Shown in pieces: positions 9,481 to 22,020 of a stretch of DNA of 64,000 nt. The stretch is from the NCBI GenBank assembly GCA_035578905.1, contig JAQJVL010002692.1, positions 1 to 64,000 of the forward strand, given 5' to 3'. Made by a program: the position numbers and the translations under genes. The notes under the pieces are model-generated. The model did not search any database. It worked only from the letters and a program-made list of their open reading frames with translations, and was not told where the DNA came from. Position 1 is the stretch's first letter, and each line of letters begins with the position of its first letter. Source of the stretch: Stictocephala bisonia (lineage: Eukaryota; Arthropoda; Insecta; Hemiptera; Membracidae).

Positions 9481-11960
9481 TAAATGAGAATTTTGAATTG
9501 GGGCCCCCTTTTCGGATGGCCCAAACCCCCAAATGGCCCGGGCCCGTGCCCGGGGGGTTTTGGGGGCCCCGGGTTTTTCAGCCGGAGGGGGCCCTCCGCG
9601 GGCGCCCCCGGGCCCGGACTCCCGCCCGGGGAAAACCCCCCAAAGGGGGCCCCTTTTGGTCGGTGCGGACTTTGGGGGGGGGGGTTTTTCCCCTTTTTTA
9701 AATTTTGGAAATTTTTTCGGGGGGAGGGAAAAAAAATTAATTTTTTCCGGGCTTTGGGGCCCCCCCCCCGGGCACCTTGGTTAATCGGTGGGCGGGCCCG
9801 GGGACGCGCGCGGCCCCCGGGCCCCCGCCCCCCGCCGGTCCGCCCTCCGCACCGCTTTCGGTGGGGGTTTTCAAGCGGCCACCCATGGGGGGGCCGCGCT
9901 TTTTTTAGGTTTAGGGGAAATAAAGGGGGCGGGTTTACCTTTTTCCCTGCAACCCCCGGGGCGGGGGGGGCCGGGGAAAAAGGGGGCGTTTGGGGGGCCG
10001 CCCCCGGGGGGGACGGGGGACGGGAAAAAATTTTGGGGGCGAGGGTTTGGGGGGCGGGGTCCCAACCCAAAGGTGGCCCCCTTTGGGGGGGGAAAAACCG
10101 GCCCCCGGGTTTGAGGGGGTCCCGGGGTGGACGGGCCGGGTAAAAAATTTGGGGGCCCGGTTTTGGGGGTGGGGGGCCCCCCGGGGGGGCCTTTGGCCCG
10201 CCCAAATTTGGGGGGGTTTTTGGGGGGGTTTTGGGGGGCCCCCGGGTCCCCCAAAGGGTGGGCCCCCCGGGCAGGGGGGTGGTGGTTTTGGGGGGGGGCC
10301 CCGGGGTGGCCGGGCCTTTTTTCCGGGGGGGGGGGGGGGGGGAAAAAAAGGTTTGGGGGGGCCCCAAAAATTGGGGGCGGCGGGGGCCCCCCCCCAATGG
10401 GGCGGGTTTGGGGGGGGCCCGGGGCGGGCGGGGGGGGGAAAAAGGGGGGAGGCTCCGGGGCATTGCGGAAAAAATTTTCCCCGGGGGGGAAAAAGGGGGG
10501 GGGGGCGGGGGGGGGCTCCGGGGATGGCGGGCGGGGGGGGAAAAAGGGCGATTTTGGTGGGGGTCCCCCCCGGTGGGACGTTGGCGAATTTTGGGGCGGG
10601 GGGGGGGGGGTTCCCCCAAGGGGCCCGGGACGTTTTAAAAAGGGGCGGGGGGGTGGGGCCCCGGGGGGCGCGGACCGGGGTATTATTGGGGGGGGGAGGG
10701 CGGGCTCCCTGGGGCCCGTTTTGGGGCCGGGGTTTGGGGCGGGTGGGGGGGGGAAAATTCCGGGGGACGTTCCCCCGGTTTTTGGGGGCGTTTGGGGGGA
10801 GGGGCCCTCCAAGTGGCCGGGACAGGGAAAAAAGGGGCGGGGGGGGGGGCAACCGTGGGACCGGCGCCGCCGGGGGGAAATTGGGGATGGTTGATGGGGT
10901 TTTTTGGGTGGGGAAGGGGGGGTTGGGGGGGCCCCGGCCCGTCGGTAATGGCAAATCCCGGGGCCCTTTAATCCCCCTTTCCCCCTTTTTTCCCCGGCGG
11001 GGAAATTTTTTTCCGGCAAATCCCCCCGGCCCGCACCCCGGGGCCTTCGCCCCCCATGGGGGAAAAATTGGGTGGCCCGGTCCCCCCTTTTTTAAAAAAC
11101 CCCCAAAACCCGGGGCCGGGGGGGGGCGGGGAAAGGGGGGGGGAATGGAAGAAGCGGCCGCCAACGGGGGACCCCCGGGGGGGCCAAAAACAATCCCCGG
11201 GGGGGAAAAAAAAAAAACCGAGGGGGTTTTTTTTTTCCCAGTTGGGAAAATTTGTGGGGCCCCAAAAAATGGAAACCTTTAAAACCCCCTTTTAAAAAGG
11301 GGGGGCCCCCCAAACCTTTTTGGGGGGCCCCCGGGTGGGGGGGGCCCCCCCGGGGGGGGGCCCCCCCCGGGGGATGGGCTTTCAATCCCGCCCGCGGAAA
11401 AACCCCCGTTGGCGGGGGGGAAGCCCCTCCCCCCCCCCGGGCCCCGCCGGTCCGGCAGGGGCCCCCCCGGGGGACAACCGGGCCCCCAAAAACCCCGGGC
11501 CCCTCCCCCGGGGCCCAGGGGGGGGTTATTTTGGGCCCCACCCCCCCCCCCCGGGGGAAAAAAACCCCAATCCCGGCCCACCCCAAAAAAAAACCCCCCC
11601 CTTTTGGGGGGGGGTTGTTGGTGTTTTTGGAGGCCGAAAAATCCCCCCAAAAAGGCCCCCGGGAAGGGGCCGGGGGGGGGCCCCCTTTGGGTTGGATTTT
11701 TTAAAAATTTTCCCTTCCCCCCAAAAAACCAGATGGTCGAGGGGGGGCCCCTTGGGCCGGGGGCGTCCCCCGGGGTTTTTTTAAACCCGGGGGGGGCCGA
11801 ATAAAAGGGGGGGGTTTTGGGGGGCCCAAAAAAGGGGCAAACCGGGGGGCGCGGTCCCCCCGCCCGGCCCGAAAAAGGGGGGGCCGGCCCCGGGGTGCGG
11901 AAAAGGTCGCCCTTTTCCCCCCTTCCCCGGGGGGCCCCCCCCCTTCGGGGGGTCGGCGCC
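9481..11960. other. Extremely GC-rich 2.5-kb block with sharp edges
   Basis: Composition switches abruptly from AT-rich to overwhelmingly G/C at about 9490 and back at about 11965. G runs on the plus strand dominate 9960-10970, the longest being 18 G at 10325-10342; G and C runs are mixed in the rest. Long open frames on both strands (up to 430 codons) consist mostly of G, P, R and A and overlap each other, as expected when stop codons are rare at this composition. The source could be GC-rich foreign DNA, a GC-rich satellite or a chimeric join, distorted by the consensus error. No family is recognised. Confidence 0.75.
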
Positions 11961-12394
11961 CTTAAGAATAAATATAAAAATAAAAATAGAAATTAACTTA
12001 AAAGTATTAAGACGGATTTTTCCCTCCGCGAAAACGTCAAAAACATGGGTTTCTATTTTAAAACGATTGGGTTCGTAACAATCATCGAAAATTGAAGAGT
12101 CTTTTTAAAAAGTGAAGACCTTTTCCCATTTTAACCCTATATAAATTTTTGGGTAAAAAATATTGTATTTGTAAACTTTTTCCATTTTTAATATTTGAAA
12201 CTTTAAATGTAATTTTTAAAAGGGGTGTTACTTTAAAAAAACTAATAATATCAACTTAGGGGTTCCCACTAGAAAGGTTTTTTTAAAAAACCTTTAAGAA
12301 CACTAAAAGAACTCAAAAAAATAAATAAAAAACCAAACCATACAGTGAAAGAGAAAATCATTTTTTTGGCCCGCCAAACCGGAAAAATTTGTAT
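11961..12394. other. AT-rich sequence between the GC block and a 36-bp array
   Basis: No gene or repeat is recognised. Confidence 0.4.
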
Positions 12395-13158
12395 CGCTCC
12401 TGCGGGGGGTTTTACGGGGGCTGTCGATTTTCCCCACGGGGGGTTTGGGTTTTTTTTTGGAGCTGTCGATTTTCCAGCTTTTGTTTGGGTTTAAGTCCGG
12501 AGCTGTCGACTTTCCAGCGGTGGCTTGGCATTTGGGAGCTGCGCCCTTTCCAGGGGTGGTTTGGTATTTTGGGAGCTGCCCGACTTTCCAGCGGTGCTTG
12601 GAAGTCTGGAGCTTTCGACTTTCCAGCGGTGGCTTGGTAGTCGGGAGCTGCCGACTTTCCAGCGGGGGTTTTTGGCATTTTGGGAGCGGGCGTTTTTCCC
12701 CAGCGGGGGTTTTTGGGAAAGTTTGGAGCTTTCGATTTTCCAAAGGGGTTTTTGGGTAGGTCTGGAGCTGTCGATTTTTCTAGCAGTGGTTTGGCATTTT
12801 GGGAAAGCTGTCGACTTTCCAGCGGTGGCTTGGCAGTTTAGAGCTGCCCGACTTTCCCCAGCGGGGGTTTTTGGTTATTTGGAGCGGTCGATTTTCCCCA
12901 AGCGGGGGTTTTGGCAGTTTGGAGTGTCGTTTTTCCCAGCGGTGGCGGGGGCATTTTTGAAAGCTGTCGACTTTCCAGGGGTGGTTTTGGCAGTTTTGGA
13001 GTTTGTCGACTTTCCGCGGTGGTTTGGGTAGTTTGGAGCTGTCGATTTTCCCCAGGGGGTGGCTTAGAAACGGGAGCTGCCCACTTTCCAGCGGGGGCTT
13101 GGGAAATTTGGAGTTTCCCGACCCCCCCAGCGGTGGTTTGGCAGTTTGGGAAAACTAC
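12395..13158. repeat. 36-bp minisatellite, about 20 noisy copies
   Basis: The best copies read ggagctgtcgactttccagc followed by ggtggcttggcatttt, about 36 bp. Repeats of 'ggagctgtcga' and 'tttccagcggtgg' occur every 35-40 bp; the extra length comes from homopolymer inflation (ccccagcggggg). G and T are enriched on the plus strand. Open frames on both strands are repeat by-products. Confidence 0.9.
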
Positions 13159-16100
13159 CCTTTAAATGAATCACGAGTTTTTCCAAAATCATATCATTCT
13201 AGTTTTTTTTGTTAGTATTTTAGTTTAAATTTATTATCGAAAAACGTGCCCAGTTATAAATTTTTTCCCCCTTAAAAAAAATTTAATCCTGGAATGTGCG
13301 AGGTATTATGGAAGATCAGACACCTGCCGAGAAAAAGTCCCGGGCCAAGTAAAAGTGTAAAGGGGTGGCCGCCAAAAGTTGACGGCCAGAGGGCGGAAAA
13401 AATTCACCTTGTCGCCGCCTTTTGGTAAATTATTTTGGGCCAGACAATGGGGCCCGCTCCCCTCCCAATCTGGCAAACTATCGCGCCATCTCCACGCCAC
13501 CCGCTGCCCCTAGATCTACCACACGCACCTCTCGGGGGGATATTTTAAGGGCCGGGGAAAACCCGTTTATGTAGCCCGTGTTAAACTGCAGTAGCCTTTT
13601 TCCCACTCTAAAACACAGTTTAAAATTCTTTTCCCCGATAAATCCGTTTACTTGACCTCCGGGAATGACATCGAAACTTTTAAATTCTGATAAAAAACTA
13701 CTTGCACTGATTTTATACCTTTTCAAATAGGAACCTGTTCCCCAAGAAGAACGAAAGACCAAAACGTGAAAATTTGCAGTGATGGGTTACCACAGGATGT
13801 GTAGTCAGTAAAGGGAGCTTGACGAGGGGTCATGCTGCTTCACCAGGCCCGGGTTCTTTTGTACACAAAGAGGTTTTCCCAGCTTCACATCAAAATTTAA
13901 ATTTTTCTTTTAAAATTTTTAATTTAAACATATACCGTTTTTTGTTTTTGTTTGAAATAAGCTGTACTAAACCCCCTTTTAATAGGTTTATTCGTATATG
14001 AATTGGAATTAATAATGTAACTTTTTACTATAAAGGTATTTAATTTTAATTTCCCCGGGCCTATGGATCTTGGGTTTAAATAATAGGGTTTTTAAAACGC
14101 AAAGGTTGTACGTAAACTAAGGGTTTTGCTAACTTTTAAAGCCCCCCAATACGGGTTTGCCTTTTTTTTGTTTTAAAACTTTTTTTTTTGAGAAAATTTT
14201 TTCCCAATTCATCCAAAAGAAAAAGTTTAAACAAAAACGTAAACACAGAAAAAAATAAAAATTAAAACTTTTCAAGGTAAAGAAAAATTGAGCCTCGTTT
14301 AGAATGTATCCGAGAGATTAGGGCTCAAAAAATGCTTTGCTTTGTGGGGAGGTGAGCCCAAATTGAAATGAGTCAATTTTGAGGGGGGGCGGGGAGGAGA
14401 GAAACCCCGCCGACCGCTTCGGGCCGTCACCCAAGCAAAACGTGGAAAAAAATGAAAGCAAATGGCAAAATAATGGCCCCAAATAGGAAGGCATAATGGG
14501 GGGGGTAAATGGGCAACGGGGAACGTGAAATCTTTTCAGTACCCCACTTGTGGTCACAGGAAAGGATGTGCCCACCGAAAACCCTCGCCTTTGCGGGGTT
14601 GGGGTTTTTTGAAAAGGTCCCCTTTGGATGTACCTTGGAGCAAGCACACACCTATCATAAAATTCAAAATCACCCGGAACAATCGCATGTCTTTGAGGGT
14701 TTTTTTTACACCCCCTTTGATTTTTGGGGAGATAATTTTCATAATGATCAGCAATTTTTGGGTTTGTTAAACCGCAATACTTTTTTTGTAACTTTAAAAC
14801 CAAAATCGGGAATATCGTTTTCCCCGGGGAAACCATTTCCCAATCTTCAATTAAAACCTTGGACACAAAACACGAACAAACCCCAATTTTTAAACATTTA
14901 GAAGCCCTTTTGGATATCATCAAAAAGGAAAAACTGCAGAAATTTAAAAACCTGTCCCGTTCTGTGATATCCCCCCCGTGAATTGATCGTCGGGGAATTT
15001 AAACTTTTATAATTTTAAAAAATAAAGAGTACGAGGTTTATATTGGTTCATAGTTTTTGAACTATGAAAGCGTATATCCGTTTCCTGCAAAAATATTAAA
15101 AATTCAAAACTTTACCCAATAGTCGAAAAATTTGCTGTGACAATTCAAAGATGACGTAATATCCCGACCACTCAACATTTGGGAACTAGGTTGCCAAAGG
15201 ATTGGGTTCAAAAAAACTTTTTAAAGGGGCGGCGTCAAATGTGTTTAAAAGCCGAACCAAAAAAAAGCTTCAATGCTTTAAAAACTCGTCCCCCCGGAGC
15301 CCAAAAAAAACCCCAAAAAACCCCTATTAAATTAAAGAGTCGACTGAAAAGTTATTTGATAGCCCCTTTTTTTTTTCTCAAATTGAAAGGGTTTTTTAAT
15401 GGCCGACAAATAGTCGTAAACTGCCATGTGAGGTCAGCGAAACTTTGGAGTGGACATCGCAGGATGGCGGAAAAAAAAGGGAAAATGAATTAGTCCAAAT
15501 AAAAATTTTACAAAAAAATTTTCCCGGCTTGCTTGGGTTTTTGGTGATGGCTTTAAAATATTCATTTTAAGAATTTATTTATTTAAAATTATTTTTTTAA
15601 ACATGTTAAAATACGAATATATACATTTTCTTTTATTTATAAAAAAATCCTTTTTAAAATTTTTCCCAGAGAAATTTTGCAATTGCCTTTTCCATTTAAA
15701 TAACTTATTTTCATTAGCCCGGAAACTTAACGTAAATAAAAAGGATTTCAAAATTTTTGTTTTTGTTATGAAAATTTGATTAAAATTTTGGGTTTTTAAA
15801 AAACACTAAATATGTCTACTTTTGCGACCCTTTGCCATTTTCGTTTATAGACAGAACAAAAGGAATAAGAAAGTGTTTCCTTTGCTCTTGGGTGTTTCTC
15901 CATTCGTCCCTTGGGCTTATAGATTTAAAAGCACAAAAATTTAGTATTGAAAAATTACAAAAGGGGGCTTTTTAATTAAAGGCTTTGTCAAATTTATGGA
16001 ATTGCCCCCAGCTCAAATTGTGGGCATTGTCTTTTTTTCCTACCGAAAAGGGCATTTCTTTTTGATGGCTTTGTCGGTAACCATCAAAAATTTGGGGCCC

Positions 16101-18769
16101 AGCTCAGCTCTGAATTTAAAGTCAGTGCTCTGAAATCACAGCACGAATTTAAAAAGTTCAGTAACGTCGTGTGGAATCGCAGTCAGTTACTTTAGCCCGC
16201 GAATTTTTGGTGCTTTAGAAAGCACACCAGAAGTTTAGTCACAAAATAGCACATGAGAAGACATTCTTTTTACTGTTTTTGAACCCAATTTTAAAAATTT
16301 TGGAAAAAATGAAAACGCCCCAAAAAAATTTAGAATGAGAAAGTGATTTTGACATGAATTAATTTTAGAATCAAAAAAAATTTGGGTTTTTAAAACCCTT
16401 ATACCCAATGCCAATACCCGCAATCACAGAATAGAAATAGTTACTTTTAAATAGAAAAAAAAAAAAAAACATGGTAAAATTTTTTTTAAAATTTAAAAAC
16501 CCAAAAAAACCTTTTAAAAAACTTTTTTCGGTAAAAACCCAATGAAAGAAAAAGTATACCAAAGTGAGCCCTGAAACCCCAAACGTATTTATCAAAAAAA
16601 ACCCCCGTGAAAAAGGCGAAGCAACTTTAAGGTAAAGCCTATTTTTCCCGGTAGTTTTTAAACCACAATAGCACATATTTTTGTTCTGTCCTCCGTGTTA
16701 TACTCAAAAAAAATTTTGAGAGGGAAGGGGGCTACCAGTGGGAGTCTGTGCCCTCTTGATTGTCCCAAGTCTCTTTGCCCAGCTCTACTGGTCAGTATTT
16801 GAACACTTACTCCTTTCATGCTGCTTCCCAAACTTTCACATATTCATCAGAAAGCTCATTTTGCCCTTGGTCTTCCCTCCGATTTTTTTTCATAAAACAA
16901 AGTTACGTTTTTTTTACTTTAAAGGTTTGGGTTTTAACAATTTTTTTACGTATCACTCAAAAAAAATATTTACCCAACAAAAAAAACATGTGGATATTAG
17001 ACCATCTTTGCCCTAAGAGGGGGATTTGTGGTTCGTGAACCGTAAAGTGTTTTTTAGACTATTTTTTTTTTTGGGTTTGTTTTTTTTTTAGTAAAAGGGG
17101 GATAACTTAGAATTTATATACAGTATTGATATACCCCGATTATAAGTTTTAATTTTAAATTTTAAATATTTTTGGGGAAGAGTTAAAAAAAATATTCGGG
17201 TTGAAATTAACAAAGAAAATTAGCAGACACCATGGTATTTTGTGAAAATGTAAATGCAAAAAAACGGGCAAATATCTTAGATCACGCATTTTTAAAAAAA
17301 TGTATTTATCAATTTTTAAAAAACCATTTCCCCAATCTCCCAAATTAAATTTAAAAAAAATTTTTCCATCAGTTTTATTTTTGACATCAAAAGTTAGTTG
17401 ACCCCCCCCTTACAAAAATCTATTTTTAAAAATTATTTTTAATATCTTTAAAATTCTAGTACGTAATTAAAAACCCAAGCTCGGGGCTGTTTAAAAAAAG
17501 CTGTTTTTCGAAAGTCGGGTATGAAGTTTTGTACAAAATTGCAACAAAAATGTTTTAAAAAATTTTCCGCTCCCCCGGGAAATTTTAAAGGCCCCAAAAT
17601 TGTTTTAACTTCCCCAAGGGAACCAAATAAAAAAATTTTTTTTCTTAACGACCTCCCCCACCAACCCCCACTTTCGAAAAACAAACGTTTCCCCCATTTC
17701 CCCTTTTTTTTCTTCATATTTAACGTACTTTGGGTCCACTTTTTTTTAATTTGTATAGTGTTAAAAAAATTTTGAAAACTGGGAGAAAATTATATGCAAT
17801 GAAAAAAACCCTTTTTAAGTTAATAATAAGAATGAACATTTGTACATCCCGGTTTTAATTGAAACCTGAAACTGTATTTTAAAAAAATCACAAATTTAAT
17901 ATTTTTTTAAATTTCCTATAACAAAAAATTTTAAAGGGGGACCCGACTATCCCCCCCACCCTCCCACTGACAAAATGCCCACTACCCAAATAGAACACAC
18001 AATTGTACAAACAGCCTGGGGCCCCCAAACAGCAACACTTGGGGAAAAGGGGGCTCAACTATCTAGTTGGGGGTTTAGCCACACAAATCAATAATAATAT
18101 GCTGTTTTTCCGCACCCTTTAAAAAACCCCTGCCCGTATGGTTCGTTAAACCCGGTCATCGAAAAAAATCTAGGGCTGTAAAGCCTGCTTCCCATTTTCG
18201 CACATCTGACTTTTTGGTTTCAAAAACACAAAACTAAAAGTCCCGGGCAAAAAAAGGGATTCTTGACAAAAGGGGTATTCTCGGGACAGCCCCAGACCAA
18301 AAGCCTCATTGTTTTTAAAATCAATAACCGAAAAAACTTTTGGAAGCAATCTGTGAAACACCTTTGGATAGAAAGGCAGGTTGATGAGCAAAAAAATTTA
18401 AAATTTTAAAAAATTTGCTTCCCCTCACCTACTCTAGAAATTTCCAATTCCATACATAAGAGGAATTTCACCTGGACAGCCTGGGGGGCGGCTGCATCTT
18501 GTAAACCCGGCCCTTTTTTCCAAAAAACCCGTGGCAAAAAACTCAAGGTGACTTGAAATTTATTTAGGAAAATCTACATGAGGGAAACCCAATTTCCCCT
18601 CGTCAATTTTTAATATAACCCCTTTTAACGTTTTTTTAGAAAAAGGGAAAACCCTTAAGTCAAACGAGAATCTTGGACACACCCCTTTCTTTTAAATTTC
18701 TTCAGCCACTACGATTAAAAGCCATGTTGGTTTAATTTTTCGTTTTGGGACAAATTATCACTTTTTTTC
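13159..18769. other. Damaged sequence without an assigned gene (except a possible LINE end near 15180-15420)
   Basis: Bases 13280-13860 have higher GC and longer open frames, including a 94-codon minus-strand frame at 13478-13762, but no family motif. A 201-codon minus-strand frame at 14318-14923 likewise shows no motif I recognise. The remainder is AT-rich with heavy homopolymer inflation. Confidence 0.4.
15180..15425 (+). pseudogene. Possible C-terminal fragment of a LINE ORF2
   Basis: One open frame reads LPKDW near its start and KLKSRLKSYLIAPFFF further on, followed by a KGFFNG-like stretch. The ORF2 C-terminus of CR1/Jockey LINEs usually ends with an LP motif, a linker, and an 'FKxRLKxYL...FYSxxEF' segment, which fits this order. 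No reverse transcriptase motif was found upstream on this strand, so the call rests on about 25 residues. Confidence 0.35.
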
Positions 18770-19559
18770 AAGGTTCAAGTTTTAAAGATTCAAATTTTTA
18801 TTGGCCGTTAAATACAAACTTTTTAACAATGGGGCTTTGCCCAAAAATTTCCCATTATCATAGCAAATACATTCTTTAAAGAACAAATAAATGGAGTATG
18901 TGATAAAAAAAAATTATGATGACAATTACAAACATAATAAACAACAACAGGATATAGTTAGCAAATATAAACATCAATGCAAATAAAAACAAATTAATAA
19001 ACATTAAAATTAAAAGTGCAAAGTCCCTAAAACACAACCCCGATATTTTTCAATAAATAAAAAAAAATTAAATCTTTAAACCAACATCCAATATATTTTA
19101 AAACATTTTAAAGTCAACTGCCCGGGGCATTTTCAAAAAACTTTTAAATTTAATCAAATTTTCCCAATCTTAAATGACTGTTTTTTTTTTAAATTTTGCA
19201 ATCGGGGTACGAAAGGGGGCCCAATAAAAATTTTTTTCTTGGGGGAAAATTGGGAAAGTCTTTCCTAACATTAAATGATTGTAGATTTTTTTTTACATTT
19301 AATAACATCAAAACCATATATAAGCAGGGAAAAAGGGCATTAAAACGATACTTTTTAAAAAATTGGGGAAAACATGATTCAAAAATCATTTCCCATTTTT
19401 ATTTTTTCAAACCCTTTTTTGGCCAGTTTAAATTTTTTAATTTGAACTGGTACAGTTCCCCCAAAGTAAAAAAAACCATGGGTTTAAAAATGAGTTTGAA
19501 AAAATGCATAGTAACCCTGAAACCCATCATTTCATTTTAAATTAAAATTTTTAGCTTTC

Positions 19560-20620
19560 TTAATAAAAAACCCATACCCTACCCAAACTTAGCACATAAC
19601 TGCTAAAAACGTGACAGCTCCAACTTAGAAAAAAAAAATCAAAAAAAAAATCCCAAAAGTTTGACAGGCTTAACACTACCATAGTTTTCGGGATCAAGAG
19701 AGAAAAAAATGTTTTCTTTTTTAAAATTGCAATTTACTACTAAGAAAGTTGGTTTAAAACCAAACAAAAGCAGCTTGCATTGTTTTTTTTTCCCTGTTTT
19801 AAATTTGACCTTCAATTCCTTATCTTAAAGGAATTTTTAAAGTTATCCTGCATAAAGGATGGCTGTGAAAAGGAAACACTAAAAGAAAATTTAAATTTTT
19901 TCCCAATAATTAATAAAAAAGGGAACCTAAAACTGACCTGGAGGAACTCCTAATTAATATTTTCAAATTTTAGATCTTTTACCCACCCTGAAAAACCCTC
20001 TTTTTTTCTTTTTACTCAAATAAGATGATAACATTTTCCAATTCTCTATTTTTTTTTGGACACCATAAAAAATTTAAATTTTCCCCTTAAAATAATTCGT
20101 GCAAAAATACAACAAATGTTTTTGGATAGATCTATTAGTGTAGCAAAAAAAAAAAAAACTTATTTTCAAAAGACATTAGTATTTTTTTCAACAACTAAAA
20201 AAAAAAAATTTTTCAACTGCTTTGGAAGTGTTTAAGACCAGGAAGAAAACCAACTGTTTCTGTGAAGAAATCCAAATTTTGATAGAAAAATTCATAGAGT
20301 TGATTTTTTATGGAACATACCAAACACTTTATTTAAGATAGGTACAATTGAATAGGCCAATAACTAGATGGTTTGAGATTTCTCTCCTTTTTTAAATATT
20401 GGAAAAAATTTTTGTGACTTTTAAGATTTGGGAAAATACCTAAAATTTAAAGACATTTTTAAAATAGGTAAGTCAAAGGCTCTGCTTTTAAAATTTTCAG
20501 CTATTTCCCTTTAAAACTATTTTATTTGAATAAAAATAAAAATCTTCACTTTGAGATGAAACTAAAACCTTTTAAATATTTAAGAACATTTTTTATTAAA
20601 ATTGGTTTCCACCCCCAAAT
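19560..20620 (-). pseudogene. LINE-B reverse transcriptase domain
   Basis: Successive motifs on the minus strand are: TYLFKMSLNF and LKVTKIF (20480-20400), a KKGEKS-like stretch with a RPIS equivalent (20400-20340), TLIDLSK (motif A, around 20115-20145) followed by a frameshifted AFDC...HEL, GVPPGQ (GVPQGS motif, 19921-19951), ILYAG (YADD catalytic motif, 19843-19860), and VKLLGF plus a SWSCHV-like stretch (19680-19600). All RT blocks are present and correctly spaced. The second aspartate of YADD is lost in this consensus through a frameshift ('tatgcaggataa'). Confidence 0.88.
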
Positions 20621-21769
20621 TTACTACTGGTTTTTTACAAGGTTACCCCCCAATAGGGCAATTTTTAACTGAAACAAGGGCAGATTCGTTATTGTCTAAT
20701 ATTTGTTTCCCAAATTACTTTTTTAGCCCCGTTAATAAAGTAATCTTTCAACACCCCCTAATTCTATCCAATTTTATTGAAGTTTTTAGATTTTATTAAT
20801 TTTGGGTTTTTAAAGCCTGTCCAAGCTGCTTTGCACTTGTTCTGAAAACTTTTTTTAAATATAATTCCCCCTTTGGGCAAAAATTTTAAAAACCTTTTTT
20901 AATTCTATTTTGTACTTTTTGTTGGGGGAATTTTTTTATTTTTTGCAATTGTTTCCTCTTTTCCCATTACCATACTTTTTTTTATGCTTAAGTTTATCAA
21001 CAGTGCCAAAAAAAAAATCCCCATTTTTGCTTCAACCCCTACTGGAAACCACTTTTTATTTTGGCCCTTTGTGAGAATGTTTAAATTTTTACATTTTAAC
21101 ATAACAGCATTCATTATAAAACCCTTGTCAAAAATAACATAAAATTTTCAAAAAAGCGGTTTAAACCCGTTTAAAAATTTTTTTAAATTCACCCCGTTTT
21201 ACTTAAAATCAATCTTTCTTTAAAGTTTGGCAATGGTATTAAAAATTTTTATTACTCTTACCTTTTTTAAATGATTTCTTTAACTTTGGGTTCCCATTTT
21301 TAACTTACATCTAAAAAACAAATTTTTGGGCAAGCACTCCCAAAAGGGTCAGATAAACTAGGCTAAATTTAAACACTCAAAACCCTATCCCCCTCCCAAT
21401 CTAAAATTAGTCACAATTTTATCTAGACAACCCTTTAACCCAAGTAAAAACACAAAAAAACAATAAAAATTGTATATCGGGGGAAAATTTAAAAACTTTT
21501 ACTAAATTCATGAGTTTTTTTTTGTAAGATCTTTTTTTGAAATCTGAAGATTAATCACCTTAGTTTTATTACTTTTTCCCCACAAAAACCATTCTAAAAA
21601 AAAACCTTCAAACGGGTTAAAAAAATTAACCAAACTTGAATTTGGGTTTTATATATTGTTGACAAAACCCAAAATTAAAAGCTTAGAAAAAAATTGCTGA
21701 AATTTCAAATTCATGTAGTGAAAAAAATTTAACCATTTTCTTTAATTGGAAATTAAAAAAAATTAATCT

Positions 21770-22015
21770 TTTAAAAAAATTTAAAAGAGCCCCCTCTAAT
21801 ATAGGGAGGTTGCCCTAAAAATTAGGAGCTTGCGAGCTGAAACCATTTGGAATATACAATGTCTAATTCTTGTGTGGAAACCCCATTTGCCATTAATTAT
21901 TTTTTACATCTTTGGCAATTTTTTTTAAAAACCAAAAATTTTTTCAAAGCCTGTCATTTACTTTTTAAAATGACTTTTATGTTTTAAGTGAAACACAGTA
22001 AAAGGACATTTGTGT
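21770..22015 (-). pseudogene. LINE-B endonuclease (APE-type) N-terminal region
   Basis: Reading the minus strand across frameshifts gives FHLK...MTGFEKI near 22000-21940, resembling the 'N(I/V)xSLxNKxxELE' opening of LINE endonucleases. A stretch resembling 'STQELDIVYIPNGFQLAS' follows at about 21880-21840, then an RGGS motif at about 21790. This matches the conserved 'GYxLASxFCRxxxxxGGxxIF' part of APE-type endonucleases. The rest of the domain (21300-21770) is too damaged to read. Confidence 0.7.
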
Positions 22016-22020
22016 TTAGT

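Larger units (their letters stand above)
18770..22020 (-). mobile_element. CR1/Jockey-type LINE, nearly complete ORF2 and 3' tail (LINE-B)
   Basis: Motifs run in the correct order on the minus strand across frameshifts. They are: an endonuclease start (about 22010-21780), a linker with FQNKCKAAW (20820-20850), reverse transcriptase (about 20620-19560), a C-terminal region with WGNCTSSN and YxxKNLQSFN-like stretches (19480-19240), and a 3' UTR ending in a 'aataaaaatttgaatc' tail at about 18770-18810. The 3.2-kb span matches a LINE ORF2 plus UTR. ORF2 normally nicks target DNA and reverse-transcribes the element RNA. Every domain is frameshifted, but much of that may be consensus error rather than real decay. 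Confidence 0.85.

Noticed and set aside
9462..11282. Overlapping ORFs of 382-430 codons on both strands
   Set aside because: They lie in the GC-rich homopolymer block, overlap in several frames and consist mainly of G, P, R and A. Length is explained by the rarity of stop codons at this composition.
13478..13762. 94-codon minus-strand ORF as an exon
   Set aside because: Composition is more protein-like than its surroundings, but there is no motif, splice evidence or homologue I can name.
14318..14923. 201-codon minus-strand ORF as a gene
   Set aside because: No recognisable domain, rich in P, F and K from homopolymers, and located in damaged consensus.
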